A stretch of 64,000 bases of DNA from contig JBNJFY010000009.1 in NCBI GenBank assembly GCA_051747265.1, forward strand, positions 91,766 through 155,765, given 5' to 3'. Under the pieces are notes generated by a model that worked only from the letters and a program-made list of their open reading frames with translations, was not told where the DNA came from and ran no database searches. Made by a program: the position numbers and the translations under genes. Of the stretch, positions 34,101 through 42,665 are shown one piece after another (position 1 is the stretch's first letter; each line of letters starts with the position of its first letter). Origin of the DNA: JBNJFY01 sp051747265 (GTDB taxonomy: Bacteria > Bacteroidota > Rhodothermia > Balneolales > Balneolaceae).

Positions 34101-35199
34101 AAGAACCAACATACAGTTTGCTATCCAGCCGTACGGCATCAAGCACATCGCCAATGGCACTAACCGTTTCATCAAAGAAAGTCAGGGGCATCCCCAAATC
34201 CACTCGCGCGATTCCAAGATTGCAAGCCGCCCACACCGAACCGGCCTCATCCACGGTAATATCGACCATTCGATTATTGTGCAATCCGGTGGACTCATTG
34301 ATCACTTGCTCCCAATTCCCCTGCTGATCGATAACTACCATCCCTCGGCTTTCCGTAGCCAATACCAACCGCCCATCCGAGAGCGCGACACCATCAATCA
34401 ACTTGTGTTCCTTCAGGTAGTTAGCCGCCTCAGAATGGAAAGGTGTTATTGCCTGGCCGTCGAATTGGTACAGTCCATGTTGATAGTCTCCCAATATCAG
34501 ATTTTGATCTATAGAGAGCGTAAAAACTAAATCGTTCAGGTTCTCATTAGCTGGATAAATGGGCTCCCAAGAATCAAACTTAAATTGCCAAATGGATCCA
34601 TCGTTAAAACATACATACAGGTTTCCATTCCAATGGAAGCAATGGGTGAGCTGTAGGTTGGATGTATTTAAGTAAGCCTGATCTCCGACTATCTGTCTAA
34701 CCGACCAAATGGCTGTTGAATCACGACTCAACTGAAGAATAAATTCCTCTGATTGATAATAAATATCCCGCTCAAAACGGATAATCCTATCCACACTTTT
34801 AAAATTTTGATAGGGCTTGGGAATCGAATCTCGTAATGAGTGATATTGATATTCGCCTTGTTGGTCGGGTTCAAAAAAACCAATTGAGCCAAGGCCACCG
34901 GAATATAGTTTCTCTGAATGTGGACTTACCTCTACCGCCTTCTGAAAGCTCAGAGAGGATGCTTTGATGAGATTCCAAGACTCACCATCGTACTCTAGAA
35001 TTCCATCATTATTGGCGGTGTAGATGAGCCCATTACCATTTTGCTTGATCGACCAGTTTTGTTGAGAGGCACCGTATTCGTCCATCAGATAGGATTGTAT
35101 ATAGGGTCGACCTAATTCCGGACTTGGAGTACTCCCTTGGCCATAACCGATACTAAATCCGGATAACAAAAAAAGAAACAGCCCCCCTATATACCTCAT
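31180..35199 (-). CDS. Hybrid two-component system protein (sensor kinase, receiver, AraC output)
   Basis: A ~1339-residue one-protein signalling system of the HTCS type. A signal peptide is followed by a periplasmic two-component propeller region (about 30-700, repeats such as IWIGTTEALIRYD and LWAGSPGQGV), a Y_Y_Y domain (about 710-780), one TM helix, and a histidine kinase with phospho-acceptor His832 in NVSHELRTPL and an HATPase with DTGIGM and GIGIGLAL. Next come a receiver with Asp1144 in IVTDVMMPEMDG and a C-terminal AraC HTH (LSSRQLYRKLKQLTGFTP). HTCS proteins sense extracellular glycans or related signals and switch nearby surface genes. The next gene downstream is the giant T9SS cargo, the likely target. 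The ATG at 35199 is favoured over a TTG at 35211. Confidence 0.92.
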   Translation of the reverse strand: MRYIGGLFLFLLSGFSIGYGQGSTPSPELGRPYIQSYLMDEYGASQQNWSIKQNGNGLIYTANNDGILEYDGESWNLIKASSLSFQKAVEVSPHSEKLYSGGLGSIGFFEPDQQGEYQYHSLRDSIPKPYQNFKSVDRIIRFERDIYYQSEEFILQLSRDSTAIWSVRQIVGDQAYLNTSNLQLTHCFHWNGNLYVCFNDGSIWQFKFDSWEPIYPANENLNDLVFTLSIDQNLILGDYQHGLYQFDGQAITPFHSEAANYLKEHKLIDGVALSDGRLVLATESRGMVVIDQQGNWEQVINESTGLHNNRMVDITVDEAGSVWAACNLGIARVDLGMPLTFFDETVSAIGDVLDAVRLDSKLYVGSFTGLYRLDHSIVEVNGKNQRKTVFKNIGSVNTEYWDLLKWDNQLIVATAHGIYRFSPNGDTLEKIAPYNSNLIIRSEVTDDRIYVSSEEGLAVLKHESDRDSWRDLGYIEDTKTNFYSLTEDNQGKLWAGSPGQGVMTISTVTLGTSPQAQVIRYDTSDGLPESSLYYTTIFDDEIIVSTIDGVYRFDAKRQHFYKSHQLTQKAGYRFLDDAAEDSEGRIWSFAVREDDSPSIAGFKLDLQAQSITEFPTSLSGVTQTLGDFIYPDQNGIVWIGTTEALIRYDSSIDPLIGNKSTGPPVIIRQIMSLQEDSVMVNFRGSHLNGVALPFQQNSIRLSYAAPAFTATNVTDYRFRLDGEAWSIWTSEDHKDYTNLAPGNYQFEIQARSQAGLTGPIATASFTILPPWYRTWWAYSFYVLAGIGLLGFAGNFVVQWRMDQQLKEMRAQQAEELKKLDILKSQFFANVSHELRTPLMLMRGPIKKLLETNGKIPDTWQNDLERLDRNGERLQGLVEKILDLTKLEAGTMKLVIRPLDLTVLVKRLVESFRSLAEAQKITLEWSSDIDEARIFGDAEKLNTIFINLLSNALKFTKKEGKVSVSVKREDEDYVKVVVRDTGIGMNSEQLEHVFDRYYSLGNDHGEYREGIGIGLALTHELIQLHGAEISVESTPNVGSIFSVSFKPGNTHFKQDNILSEVESAEIGEIPASSVSAPITGTGNDTNKENLADSNKFTVLVVDDNADLREYITEMLIEDYNVVTAINGRDALQKIPDVNPDLIVTDVMMPEMDGFSFARKLKASEEFRYLPVIFVTAKATEEDRLQGLAIGVDDYIIKPFNPHELNIRIRNLISNKLERQVWQDHASEEKEETLSADQELLHSIAVTVKENMSNSDYTVEQLSHEIQLSSRQLYRKLKQLTGFTPAAYMRELRLQEARKLLEQHSHQTVSEIMYIVGFNHISYFSNLYEERFGRRPAEYFD

Positions 35200-35415
35200 A
35201 CCGAAAACCAATCCCTGAACTTTTTAATTATCAATCTCCCAAGCTATAAACATTCTCACACTTTTCAGGCTTCCCATCTGATTTTGAACATTTTTTAACC
35301 CCTTGGATAATATGCATAAAAAAATCCACCCCTGAGAGCTCATGGATGAGCTAGCAAGAGTTACCTCGCAGCGTAAGCCGTAATCAACATTCAGAACTCA
35401 GAACTTAGGAGAATT

Positions 35416-35527
35416 GAATCCTGAATCCTGAATCCTGAATCCTGAATCCTGAATCCTGAATCCTGAGTCCTGAGTCCTGAGTCCTGAGTCCTGAGTCCTG
35501 AGTCCTGAGTCCTGAGTCCTGAGTCCC
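35416..35527. repeat. Compound heptamer tandem array, GAATCCT x7 then GAGTCCT x8
   Basis: Seven exact GAATCCT units (35416-35464) switch to eight exact GAGTCCT units (35465-35520), followed by one degenerate GAGTCCC. The two halves differ by a single A/G. The array begins beyond the dnaK terminator. No IVP-like gene is attached to this copy. Confidence 0.98.
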
Positions 35528-35533
35528 TTAAAA

Positions 35534-35565
35534 ATAAAAAAGGGCTCACCGTTTGGCGAACCCTT
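35534..35565 (-). terminator. Intrinsic terminator of dnaK
   Basis: Arms AAGGGCTCACC and GGCGAACCCTT around a GTTT loop (G-U pairs inside), with a T-run on the minus strand. The same outer arms occur at 24665-24696. Confidence 0.88.
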
Positions 35566-35605
35566 CCTTAATGTTTGTACTATCTAACTGTGGAATCAGT
35601 GACGA

Positions 35606-37564
35606 TTACTTGTCGTCTTCGTCGTCAACCACTTCGAAATCAGCATCTACGGCATCATCCTCTTCGGATTCTGCTTCCGCTTCCGCTTGCGTGCCATTAT
35701 CCGCTGCGTCTGCTCCAGCAGCTCCGGCACCCGGCTGTTGGGCTCCGGCCGCTTGCTCTTGCTGTGCCGCTTGATAGATTTCTTGTGAAGCTGCATTCCA
35801 AGCAGTGTTCAACTCTTCCATAGCATCATCGAGTTCATCCACTTTTTCTTCCTTGTGGAGCTCTTTGAGCTTATCCAGAGCTTCTTGGATTTTTTCTTTG
35901 TTGCCTTCAGAAATTTTATCGGCATGTTCATCCAATTGTTTCTCGGTAGAGAAAACGAGACTGTCTGCTTGATTCAGCTTTTCAACTCGCTCTTTAATCT
36001 TCTGATCTTCCTCAGCGTGCTCTTCAGCGGCATTCTTCATGCGTTCGATCTCTTCTTCGGACAGTCCGGAAGAGGATTCGATACGGATATCCTGCTGCTT
36101 GCCGGTGCCTTTGTCTTTGGCGCTTACATTCAGTACACCATTGGCGTCGATGTCGAAGGTTACTTCGATTTGAGGTACACCGCGTGGCGCCGGTGGAATG
36201 CCATCCAAGTGGAACCGACCGAGTGTGCGGTTATCCACAGCTTTGGCACGCTCACCTTGCAAGACGTGAATTTCAACGCTGGTTTGATTGTCAGCAGCCG
36301 TTGAGAAAGTCTCTTTCTTGCTAGTTGGGATCGTGGTGTTTTTCTCGATCAAGGTGGTCATCACGCCGCCCAAGGTCTCAATACCCAGAGAAAGCGGGGT
36401 AACATCCAACAGGATTACATCTTTCACGTCGCCGGAGAGTACACCACCCTGAATACCGGCACCAACTGCAACAACTTCATCCGGGTTCACGCCCTTGCTG
36501 GGCTCTTTGCCGAAGAAGTCTTTAACGATCTCCTGGATTTTCGGGATACGAGTAGAACCACCAACCAGAATAACCTGATCGATCTCGTCTTTGCTGAACT
36601 TGGAATCAGCAAGTGCTTTCTTGCATGGCTCCAGTGAATTTTTTACTAAGTCATCAATCAACTGCTCAAACTTAGCTCGTGTCAGATCAATGTTCAGGTG
36701 CTTGGGGCCTTCATCCGTAGCCGTAATGAAAGGCAGATTTACATTGGTTTTTTGCGAACTGGAAAGCTCAATCTTGGCTTTTTCCGCAGCATCCTTCAGG
36801 CGTTGCATGGCCATGGGATCTTTGCGCAGATCAATGCCTTCGTCTTTCTTGAACTCATCCGCCAAGTAGTTAATGATGCGTTGATCAAAGTCGTCACCAC
36901 CCAAGTGGGTGTCACCATTGGTTGATTTCACTTCAAATACCCCATCTCCCAACTCGAGAATTGAGATATCAAAAGTACCGCCACCAAGGTCATATACGGC
37001 GATAACCTGATCATCATCTTTTTTGTCTAAGCCATAAGCCAAAGAAGCTGCCGTAGGCTCATTCAAAATTCGTTTCACTTCCAGACCAGCAATTTCGCCG
37101 GCTTCCTGTGTAGCTTTACGCTGCGCATCGTTAAAATAAGCAGGTACCGTAATTACAGCTTCTTCAACTTTCTCACCCAAATACTCCTCTGCGGTCTGCT
37201 TCATTTTCTGCAGAACCATGGCAGAGATTTCTTGAGGAGCATACAGACGGTCTTCAATTTTAACGCGAGCAGTTCCGTCATCAGCTTCAACCACTTCGTA
37301 AGAAACCTGCTCGGTTTCGTTTTTAACCTCTTTAAAGAAGCGGCCCATGAAACGCTTCACTGAGGAAACGGTGTGCATGGGGTTAGTGATTGCTTGTCGT
37401 TTGGCGGGAGCACCAACCAGGCGCTCTCCATCTTTTGTAAATGCGACTACCGATGGAGTGGTACGCCCACCCTCGGAGTTTTGTATGACTACAGGCTCAT
37501 TGCCCTCCATGACGGAAACGCAAGAGTTCGTAGTACCTAAGTCAATTCCTATAATCTTACCCAT
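35606..37564 (-). CDS. dnaK: Molecular chaperone DnaK (Hsp70)
   Basis: A 652-residue Hsp70. The nucleotide-binding domain (about 1-380) has GIDLGTTNSCV, the phosphate loop AVYDLGGGTFDISI and GGSTRIPKIQ. The linker is VILLDVTPLSLG. The substrate-binding domain and helical lid follow, ending in an acidic tail with DADFEVVDDEDDK. The length is normal. It lies 74 bases downstream of the small heat-shock gene on the same strand and probably shares its transcript. dnaJ and grpE are not in the window. No CIRCE element was found upstream. Confidence 0.97.
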   Translation of the reverse strand: MGKIIGIDLGTTNSCVSVMEGNEPVVIQNSEGGRTTPSVVAFTKDGERLVGAPAKRQAITNPMHTVSSVKRFMGRFFKEVKNETEQVSYEVVEADDGTARVKIEDRLYAPQEISAMVLQKMKQTAEEYLGEKVEEAVITVPAYFNDAQRKATQEAGEIAGLEVKRILNEPTAASLAYGLDKKDDDQVIAVYDLGGGTFDISILELGDGVFEVKSTNGDTHLGGDDFDQRIINYLADEFKKDEGIDLRKDPMAMQRLKDAAEKAKIELSSSQKTNVNLPFITATDEGPKHLNIDLTRAKFEQLIDDLVKNSLEPCKKALADSKFSKDEIDQVILVGGSTRIPKIQEIVKDFFGKEPSKGVNPDEVVAVGAGIQGGVLSGDVKDVILLDVTPLSLGIETLGGVMTTLIEKNTTIPTSKKETFSTAADNQTSVEIHVLQGERAKAVDNRTLGRFHLDGIPPAPRGVPQIEVTFDIDANGVLNVSAKDKGTGKQQDIRIESSSGLSEEEIERMKNAAEEHAEEDQKIKERVEKLNQADSLVFSTEKQLDEHADKISEGNKEKIQEALDKLKELHKEEKVDELDDAMEELNTAWNAASQEIYQAAQQEQAAGAQQPGAGAAGADAADNGTQAEAEAESEEDDAVDADFEVVDDEDDK

Positions 37565-37638
37565 AATGGAATTTATTCGGTTTAATTTTTTATTGGTTTA
37601 ATACTCTTTCTTACTAAAACTCTGTTGCTGACTATCCC

Positions 37639-38064
37639 TTATGAAATGGGGATCGAAGTAGAATCTTCATCCGATTCGCGTTTGGCCATGGTGATGGTCA
37701 GCACACCATGTTCAAAACGTGCCTGTACTTCTCCAGCATCCACATGCTCCGGCAGTGCGAACGATCGCGCGAAAGCACCTGATTTGCGTTCGGTTCGTCG
37801 AAACACTTCGTCATCAGCCAATGTGGTGGAGCGTTGTCCTTTGACCGACAAGACACGCTCTTTGAGCGATATGGTAATCTCGTTCTTGGTCAAACCGGGT
37901 AAATCCAGCATAATTTTATACGCCTCATCACCTTCAATGATATCACAGTGGGGTGCGAAATCTCTGGATTCATCCGTTAACGGAACAATTCGCTCCACGA
38001 ACTGCTGAATATCCTGGCCCAACTGAGACAATTGACGTTCTATATCTATAGTAAAATCGCTCAT
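37639..38064 (-). CDS. Small heat-shock protein, Hsp20/alpha-crystallin family
   Basis: A 141-residue IbpA-like holdase with the ATG at 38064 (MSDFTIDIER); a GTG at 38088 is a less likely start. The alpha-crystallin domain (about residues 40-125) contains PHCDIIEGDEAYKIMLDLPG, FARSFALPEHVD and GVLTITMAK, and the tail SIPIS carries the I-x-I oligomerisation motif. It binds unfolded proteins and hands them to DnaK, encoded next downstream. A sigma-54-like element is placed about 25 bases before the expected transcription start. Confidence 0.93.
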   Translation of the reverse strand: MSDFTIDIERQLSQLGQDIQQFVERIVPLTDESRDFAPHCDIIEGDEAYKIMLDLPGLTKNEITISLKERVLSVKGQRSTTLADDEVFRRTERKSGAFARSFALPEHVDAGEVQARFEHGVLTITMAKRESDEDSTSIPIS

Positions 38065-38098
38065 GACATTGGATTCGTTTATATTCACTTAACCAATG

Positions 38099-38115
38099 AA
38101 CAAGAGACGTGCCAA
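38099..38115 (-). promoter_or_regulatory. Sigma-54-like -24/-12 promoter upstream of hsp20-dnaK
   Basis: The minus strand reads TTGGCACGTCTCTTGTT, matching TGGCACG-N4-TTGCW except T for C at the -12 dinucleotide. A start about 11 bases further would be close to 38088, a short leader before the ATG at 38064. Alternatively a housekeeping promoter (TTGCCT, 18 bases, TAAAAT) lies further upstream. Confidence 0.4.
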
Positions 38116-38201
38116 GCTGTAGAACGGGTCTTTGCTCCTGCCGTATTGACAATATTTTATCCGAACTGTCAGAAATTAGGCAACTGAACTATCCGACTAT
38201 A

Positions 38202-39500
38202 TCATACTGTCAGCTGTGTCAGATGTTTGAAAAAGGCAGGATAGGATATAGAAACGCAATCGGCGCCTTTGATCTGACAGAGGCCCTCGGAGCGAAGCGA
38301 TAATATTGCCGCAGCCATTGCAATACGATGATCCCCAAAACTATTGAATTGCGCTTCCGCAAACCGATGTTCGGGATTCCCTTGAATAGTAAATCCATCG
38401 TCCCGCATTTCAAAGGATACCCCGGCCGCCGATAACATGTCAGCGATAGCCCTCAAACGATCCGTTTCCTTCACCCGAAGTTCACCGGCGCCCTCTACAA
38501 CGGACTCCCCTTGGGCAAAGGCCATAGCCACAGCTAAAATGGGGAGCTCGTCGATGCAATTGGGAATTTCATCCGGCTGGATCCGAACCGCCCTCAGATC
38601 GCTACTCTGCACGGTGATATTCCCTAACGGTTCAACCCCACTCGATTCCATGGGCTGAACCTGAATATCTGCCCCCATGCGCTGTAAAATATCCAACGCT
38701 CCTGTTCGTGAGGGATTCAACCCGACCTGTTTCAGTGTTATCTGGGCTGTAGGGTGAACACTTGCTCCCACCAACCAAAATGCCGCCGCAGAAAAATCAC
38801 CGGGGATCCGCCCTGATTGATTGGGTATAACGATATCTCGATGTGCGGAGATCACGCGGCCTTGGTCATCCCGGTCAATGGGTAGCGCTAACATTCGCTC
38901 GGTATGATCCCGACTGGGTATCGACTCCATCACTGTAGTGACATCAGAGCCAAACAGTCCCGCCAGTAACACGCAGGATTTCAACTGGGCGCTGGGAATG
39001 GGGAGCTTAAAGTTCATAGCCTGCACTTCATAACCGGGCTGAATGCACAATGGTGCAGTAGCTTCCGCGCTTCCGGAAATGGCAATATGCATCTGTTGCA
39101 GTGGATCCAGAATGCGTTTCATAGGCCGCTTGGAAAGCGATTGATCCCCAGTCAAACAAACTCGCACTCCGGCTCCTCCCAGTAAACCGGCTAACAATCG
39201 CATCGTAGTGCCCGAATTACCACAATCCAGCGTGATAGCTTCGGCCAGATCGGGCCAACCATCTCGGCCTACCCCCTGAATATGCATGGTATTTTTTTCT
39301 TCCTCCACTTCTACTCCCAACCTTCGCAAGCAGTGCAAGGTGGATTGTGGGTCGGCTGCGGTAGAGAAGTTCTCAATCCGCGAGGTTCCTTGGTGTAAGG
39401 CCGCAAACATAGCAGCACGGTGGCTTATTGATTTATCGGCGGGCAATTGAATCGTACCGGCTAATCGTTCCGGTGGAATAATCTCGTAATTTGAACTCAT
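38202..39500 (-). CDS. aroA: 3-phosphoshikimate 1-carboxyvinyltransferase (EPSP synthase)
   Basis: A 432-residue EPSP synthase joining shikimate 3-phosphate and PEP in chorismate synthesis. Signatures are LPADKSISHRAAMFAAL, DCGNSGTTMRLLAGLL, SRDHTERML, and the C-terminal ELRVKETDRLRAIADML and FGDHRIAMAAAI. The start is the ATG at 39500; an upstream extension to 39539 would overlap the TPR gene. There is a single-base gap between the TPR gene stop and this start, so the two are translationally linked. Confidence 0.95.
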   Translation of the reverse strand: MSSNYEIIPPERLAGTIQLPADKSISHRAAMFAALHQGTSRIENFSTAADPQSTLHCLRRLGVEVEEEKNTMHIQGVGRDGWPDLAEAITLDCGNSGTTMRLLAGLLGGAGVRVCLTGDQSLSKRPMKRILDPLQQMHIAISGSAEATAPLCIQPGYEVQAMNFKLPIPSAQLKSCVLLAGLFGSDVTTVMESIPSRDHTERMLALPIDRDDQGRVISAHRDIVIPNQSGRIPGDFSAAAFWLVGASVHPTAQITLKQVGLNPSRTGALDILQRMGADIQVQPMESSGVEPLGNITVQSSDLRAVRIQPDEIPNCIDELPILAVAMAFAQGESVVEGAGELRVKETDRLRAIADMLSAAGVSFEMRDDGFTIQGNPEHRFAEAQFNSFGDHRIAMAAAILSLRSEGLCQIKGADCVSISYPAFFKHLTQLTV

Positions 39501-39501
39501 C

Positions 39502-42500
39502 TCACAACTGCTCCAACATCTGTTCAGCTCGTTTGGCAATCTCTAAATTGGGATAGTTCTTCGTAACGGACTCGAGCAAACTTCGTGCTTCTCCACGGTT
39601 TCCTAACTGTAAATGGCATTCCGCACTGTGAAACAAGGCCTTGGATACCCACTGATCGTAGGCTTCATACAAAACCTTCACGTTAGAGTACGCTTCTATA
39701 GCTTTGTTAAAGCGCTGTTCTTGCTGGTACACTCTCCCCAATCGATATTGTGCCTCCGCTCCTAAATTGATGGTATTGGATTCAGCTACAGATGAGAAAT
39801 ATTCAATGGCTTGATCCGATCGCCCCCGCTGCTGAGCCACAACTCCCAAACCCACTTCGGCCTCGTCATTGCCTTCGCGCAACCTGAGGGCACGCTGATA
39901 ATAAGATTCTGCTTGATCATAATTACCTGCTACCAAAGACGTGCGCCCTAACCCCAGCATAGCTTCTAGTTCTAGTCGATCATAATTATCCAACAACTGT
40001 TGAAAATAAGCCTGTGCTTGCTGGGTGTCCCCTTTCTCCAGGGCAAGCTCACCCAGTATAGCCAGTGTTGGAGCAGCCCGTTCCGAATTTGGATACTGAT
40101 CCACAATAGTCTGATACGCCTCCTGAGCCCGAACCGTATTATCTTGCTGCTGATAGGCATCCGCTAGATTGTAATAGGCATCGGGCAGTTTGCTTTCACT
40201 ATTGGTAACCCGAATGTACTGGCGAAAGGCTTTAATCGCTCCCGGATAGTCGCCTGCTTGCAATAAATTTTCAGCCTTTCGATATCGCAATCGATCCGCC
40301 GTAGAGGCCCGAGGGTGCTGTGCTAAAAACTCTTCCAGAATAACCGAACTGGAGTCCGGCTGACCAGCCGCTAATTGCGCGTATTGAATGCCGTTTACCG
40401 CTTCAATGATATACTCGCTTCGAGGATAATCTTGTAACACTTGTTTATAGGCGGCAATCGCTTGCTTATGATCACCCGCATTGTAGTGGGCGTCTCCGAT
40501 GTTGTATTGAGATCGAGCTGCCCAGGTGGTGCCCGGATATTTATTGATCAACGTTTTAAACTCGTTGATGGCCTGCGTATAGTTGCCGGTCAAGAAGTAG
40601 ATATACCCAATGTTATATTGCGCTTGCTCCCTAAGATGAGAATAGGGGTAAATGCGCAACAATTTTCGAAAGGTGCGCACGGCCTCATAACTTCGGTCCG
40701 CCCGGTAATAACTATTGGCCACCTGAAACATAGCGTAATCACCACCCGGTTCCGCTCCGATGGCTTTATTATAATAGGTTATCGCTTGGCGATATTTTTT
40801 GGTGGCGTAATAGGCATCTCCGATTCGCAATTGAGTATCCGTATCATAAGGAAACAACGCAATGGGTGGGGGATCGTAACTTTCTAAAAACGATTTGAAC
40901 GGTTCAATTGCCTGGTCAAATCTCCGCATCTCGAAATGGCTCCATCCCAACGCATACTTCGCCGCCCCGGCCATGTCATGATCGGGGTATTCCTCTAAGA
41001 ATCGGGCAAACCGCGCGCCCGCGGGGCCCCAGTCTTCCAGTTGGTAATAAGAATCAGCGCTCCAGAACAGGGCTTCTCCGCCGATATCCGTATCTGGTGC
41101 TTCCTGATAGATACGCTCAAATATAGGCTGAGCCGATTGGTATGCTTGATTACGATATTGCACCCAGGCTTTTTGAAATCGGGCTTGTCGCTTAATCACC
41201 GGATCTACATTTACCTGGTGCTCAGCTTCATCAAAAGCGGCCAGGGCGCGTGTATATTCACTGTTAGCGAAGTAAGCCTCTCCCAACAGGGTGTACACCT
41301 TTCCTGCTTTTTGCAGTTGCGTATCCCCCCGAATCAACTGGAGCAGAATATCAATAGCCTTGGTATGACGCCCCATCTCAAAAGCGGTAACCGCCCATTC
41401 GTAGTAAACCTCTTCCACCCAAAAGCCTTCTTGGTACTGATCGCCAAACTCCTGAAAAGTTTGCAGGGCTTTATCATACCGCCCGCCCAGTTTTTCATTT
41501 ACCGCTTTATAATATAGCGCTTTGCGGGCCAGTTGATCGTTGCCTTCCGCTGCTTTTGCAAAGGAATCAGCTGCCCAATGATAGATATTCTGTTTATGGT
41601 AAACCCAAGCCAAGCCATAATGGGCATTTCGCACCCGATCAGAATCACCATATTGACGGATATATTGCAAGTAATAGCGTGATGCTCGGTCGTAATTATT
41701 TAGCACATTATAACTTTCGGCGATCAAATAAACCGCTTTCGCTCTCTGATCACCTTCTAAATAGGGCATAGCATCTTGAAAAGCGGTTATGGCCTGCTGA
41801 TAATTCTTTTCCTGGTAGTAAGACTCCCCCAACGCCGTACCGATCCGACGAGTCATGGGATCATTCGGGTAGCGCTCACGCAACAACTCAAAAGCCTGAG
41901 TAGAAGCCTCATAGTTTAACTCACTCAAAAACAGACGCCCCCGGGCATATAGTGCTTTGGGCGACCATTCCGACTCGGAATAGGTATCGGCCAGTTCGAG
42001 AAATATATCCCGAGCTCTGTCCAATTGGTCATTAGAAGCCGCGGCCTCAGCCATCCAATAATAAACTTCCGCAGCTACCTCGGGCTCCAGCTGATGATCC
42101 AATGCATCTCGGTAGTGGGCAATGGCTTGATCATATCGTTCTTTGTTAGATGCAAAATGCCCCAATTGTATAAGAAGCGTATCACTATAGGATGAGTTCG
42201 GATACCGCTGAACAAAACGTTCCAAAAATGGCGCACCCTGTTGGGGATCCAAGGCAAAACTATTCCATGCCCAAGCATAATTCCCCAATTCGGTTAGTGC
42301 TAGTGGTTCAAAGTCGGGTCGGTCGTCGCGCCATTGTTGAAGCATCAACCAAGACTGCTCAAACATTCCCAATTGATGTAATTGCAGGGCATGCTCAATC
42401 TGTTGATTGGATGAGGAAACCTCTGTTCCTAATGAAAAACGCTCCCCAATCCCATTGTGCAGATCTGACTGGGCAAATAGATTGGGAATAAGGCCCCCAA

Positions 42501-42549
42501 AAAAAAGTAATGTTACGAAAGTCTTTCGACCAAACCAGCTGTTAGACAT
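39502..42549 (-). CDS. Tetratricopeptide-repeat protein, probably periplasmic
   Basis: A 1015-residue protein with a signal peptide (about 1-26, FFGGLIPNLFAQ) and TPR repeats along its whole length, with about twenty-five helix-turn-helix units such as AIAHYRDAL, AITYYNKAIGAEP and AIKAFRQYI. Many units resemble YbgF/BamD-like outer-membrane lipoprotein repeats (SYSDTLLIQLGHFA). It should be a periplasmic protein-interaction scaffold, perhaps in envelope assembly. No partner can be named from the sequence. It is the first gene of the aroA pair. Confidence 0.9.
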   Translation of the reverse strand: MSNSWFGRKTFVTLLFFGGLIPNLFAQSDLHNGIGERFSLGTEVSSSNQQIEHALQLHQLGMFEQSWLMLQQWRDDRPDFEPLALTELGNYAWAWNSFALDPQQGAPFLERFVQRYPNSSYSDTLLIQLGHFASNKERYDQAIAHYRDALDHQLEPEVAAEVYYWMAEAAASNDQLDRARDIFLELADTYSESEWSPKALYARGRLFLSELNYEASTQAFELLRERYPNDPMTRRIGTALGESYYQEKNYQQAITAFQDAMPYLEGDQRAKAVYLIAESYNVLNNYDRASRYYLQYIRQYGDSDRVRNAHYGLAWVYHKQNIYHWAADSFAKAAEGNDQLARKALYYKAVNEKLGGRYDKALQTFQEFGDQYQEGFWVEEVYYEWAVTAFEMGRHTKAIDILLQLIRGDTQLQKAGKVYTLLGEAYFANSEYTRALAAFDEAEHQVNVDPVIKRQARFQKAWVQYRNQAYQSAQPIFERIYQEAPDTDIGGEALFWSADSYYQLEDWGPAGARFARFLEEYPDHDMAGAAKYALGWSHFEMRRFDQAIEPFKSFLESYDPPPIALFPYDTDTQLRIGDAYYATKKYRQAITYYNKAIGAEPGGDYAMFQVANSYYRADRSYEAVRTFRKLLRIYPYSHLREQAQYNIGYIYFLTGNYTQAINEFKTLINKYPGTTWAARSQYNIGDAHYNAGDHKQAIAAYKQVLQDYPRSEYIIEAVNGIQYAQLAAGQPDSSSVILEEFLAQHPRASTADRLRYRKAENLLQAGDYPGAIKAFRQYIRVTNSESKLPDAYYNLADAYQQQDNTVRAQEAYQTIVDQYPNSERAAPTLAILGELALEKGDTQQAQAYFQQLLDNYDRLELEAMLGLGRTSLVAGNYDQAESYYQRALRLREGNDEAEVGLGVVAQQRGRSDQAIEYFSSVAESNTINLGAEAQYRLGRVYQQEQRFNKAIEAYSNVKVLYEAYDQWVSKALFHSAECHLQLGNRGEARSLLESVTKNYPNLEIAKRAEQMLEQL

Positions 42550-42665
42550 ACGACAATTAATACTAGTAGAGTCACTGTTCAGGTCGATGAATATACCAAG
42601 AATGCAGATATGGTGTGATCTCCGAAAACCAAGTCATGAGGCTACTAACCGATATTGGAAAAGAA

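Larger units (their letters stand above)
35200..35605. other. Intergenic region between dnaK and the hybrid regulator
   Basis: About 400 bases without a gene. From right to left on the minus strand it holds the terminator of dnaK (35534-35565), a compound heptamer array (35416-35527), a partial array TCAGAACTCAGAACT (35391-35405), a 7-bp hairpin AGCTCAT-GG-ATGAGCT (35337-35352), and the AT-rich region upstream of the hybrid regulator that must contain its promoter. Confidence 0.7.

Noticed and set aside
38089..38201. CIRCE (HrcA) operator before hsp20-dnaK
   Set aside because: The TTAGCACTC-N9-GAGTGCTAA repeat is absent.
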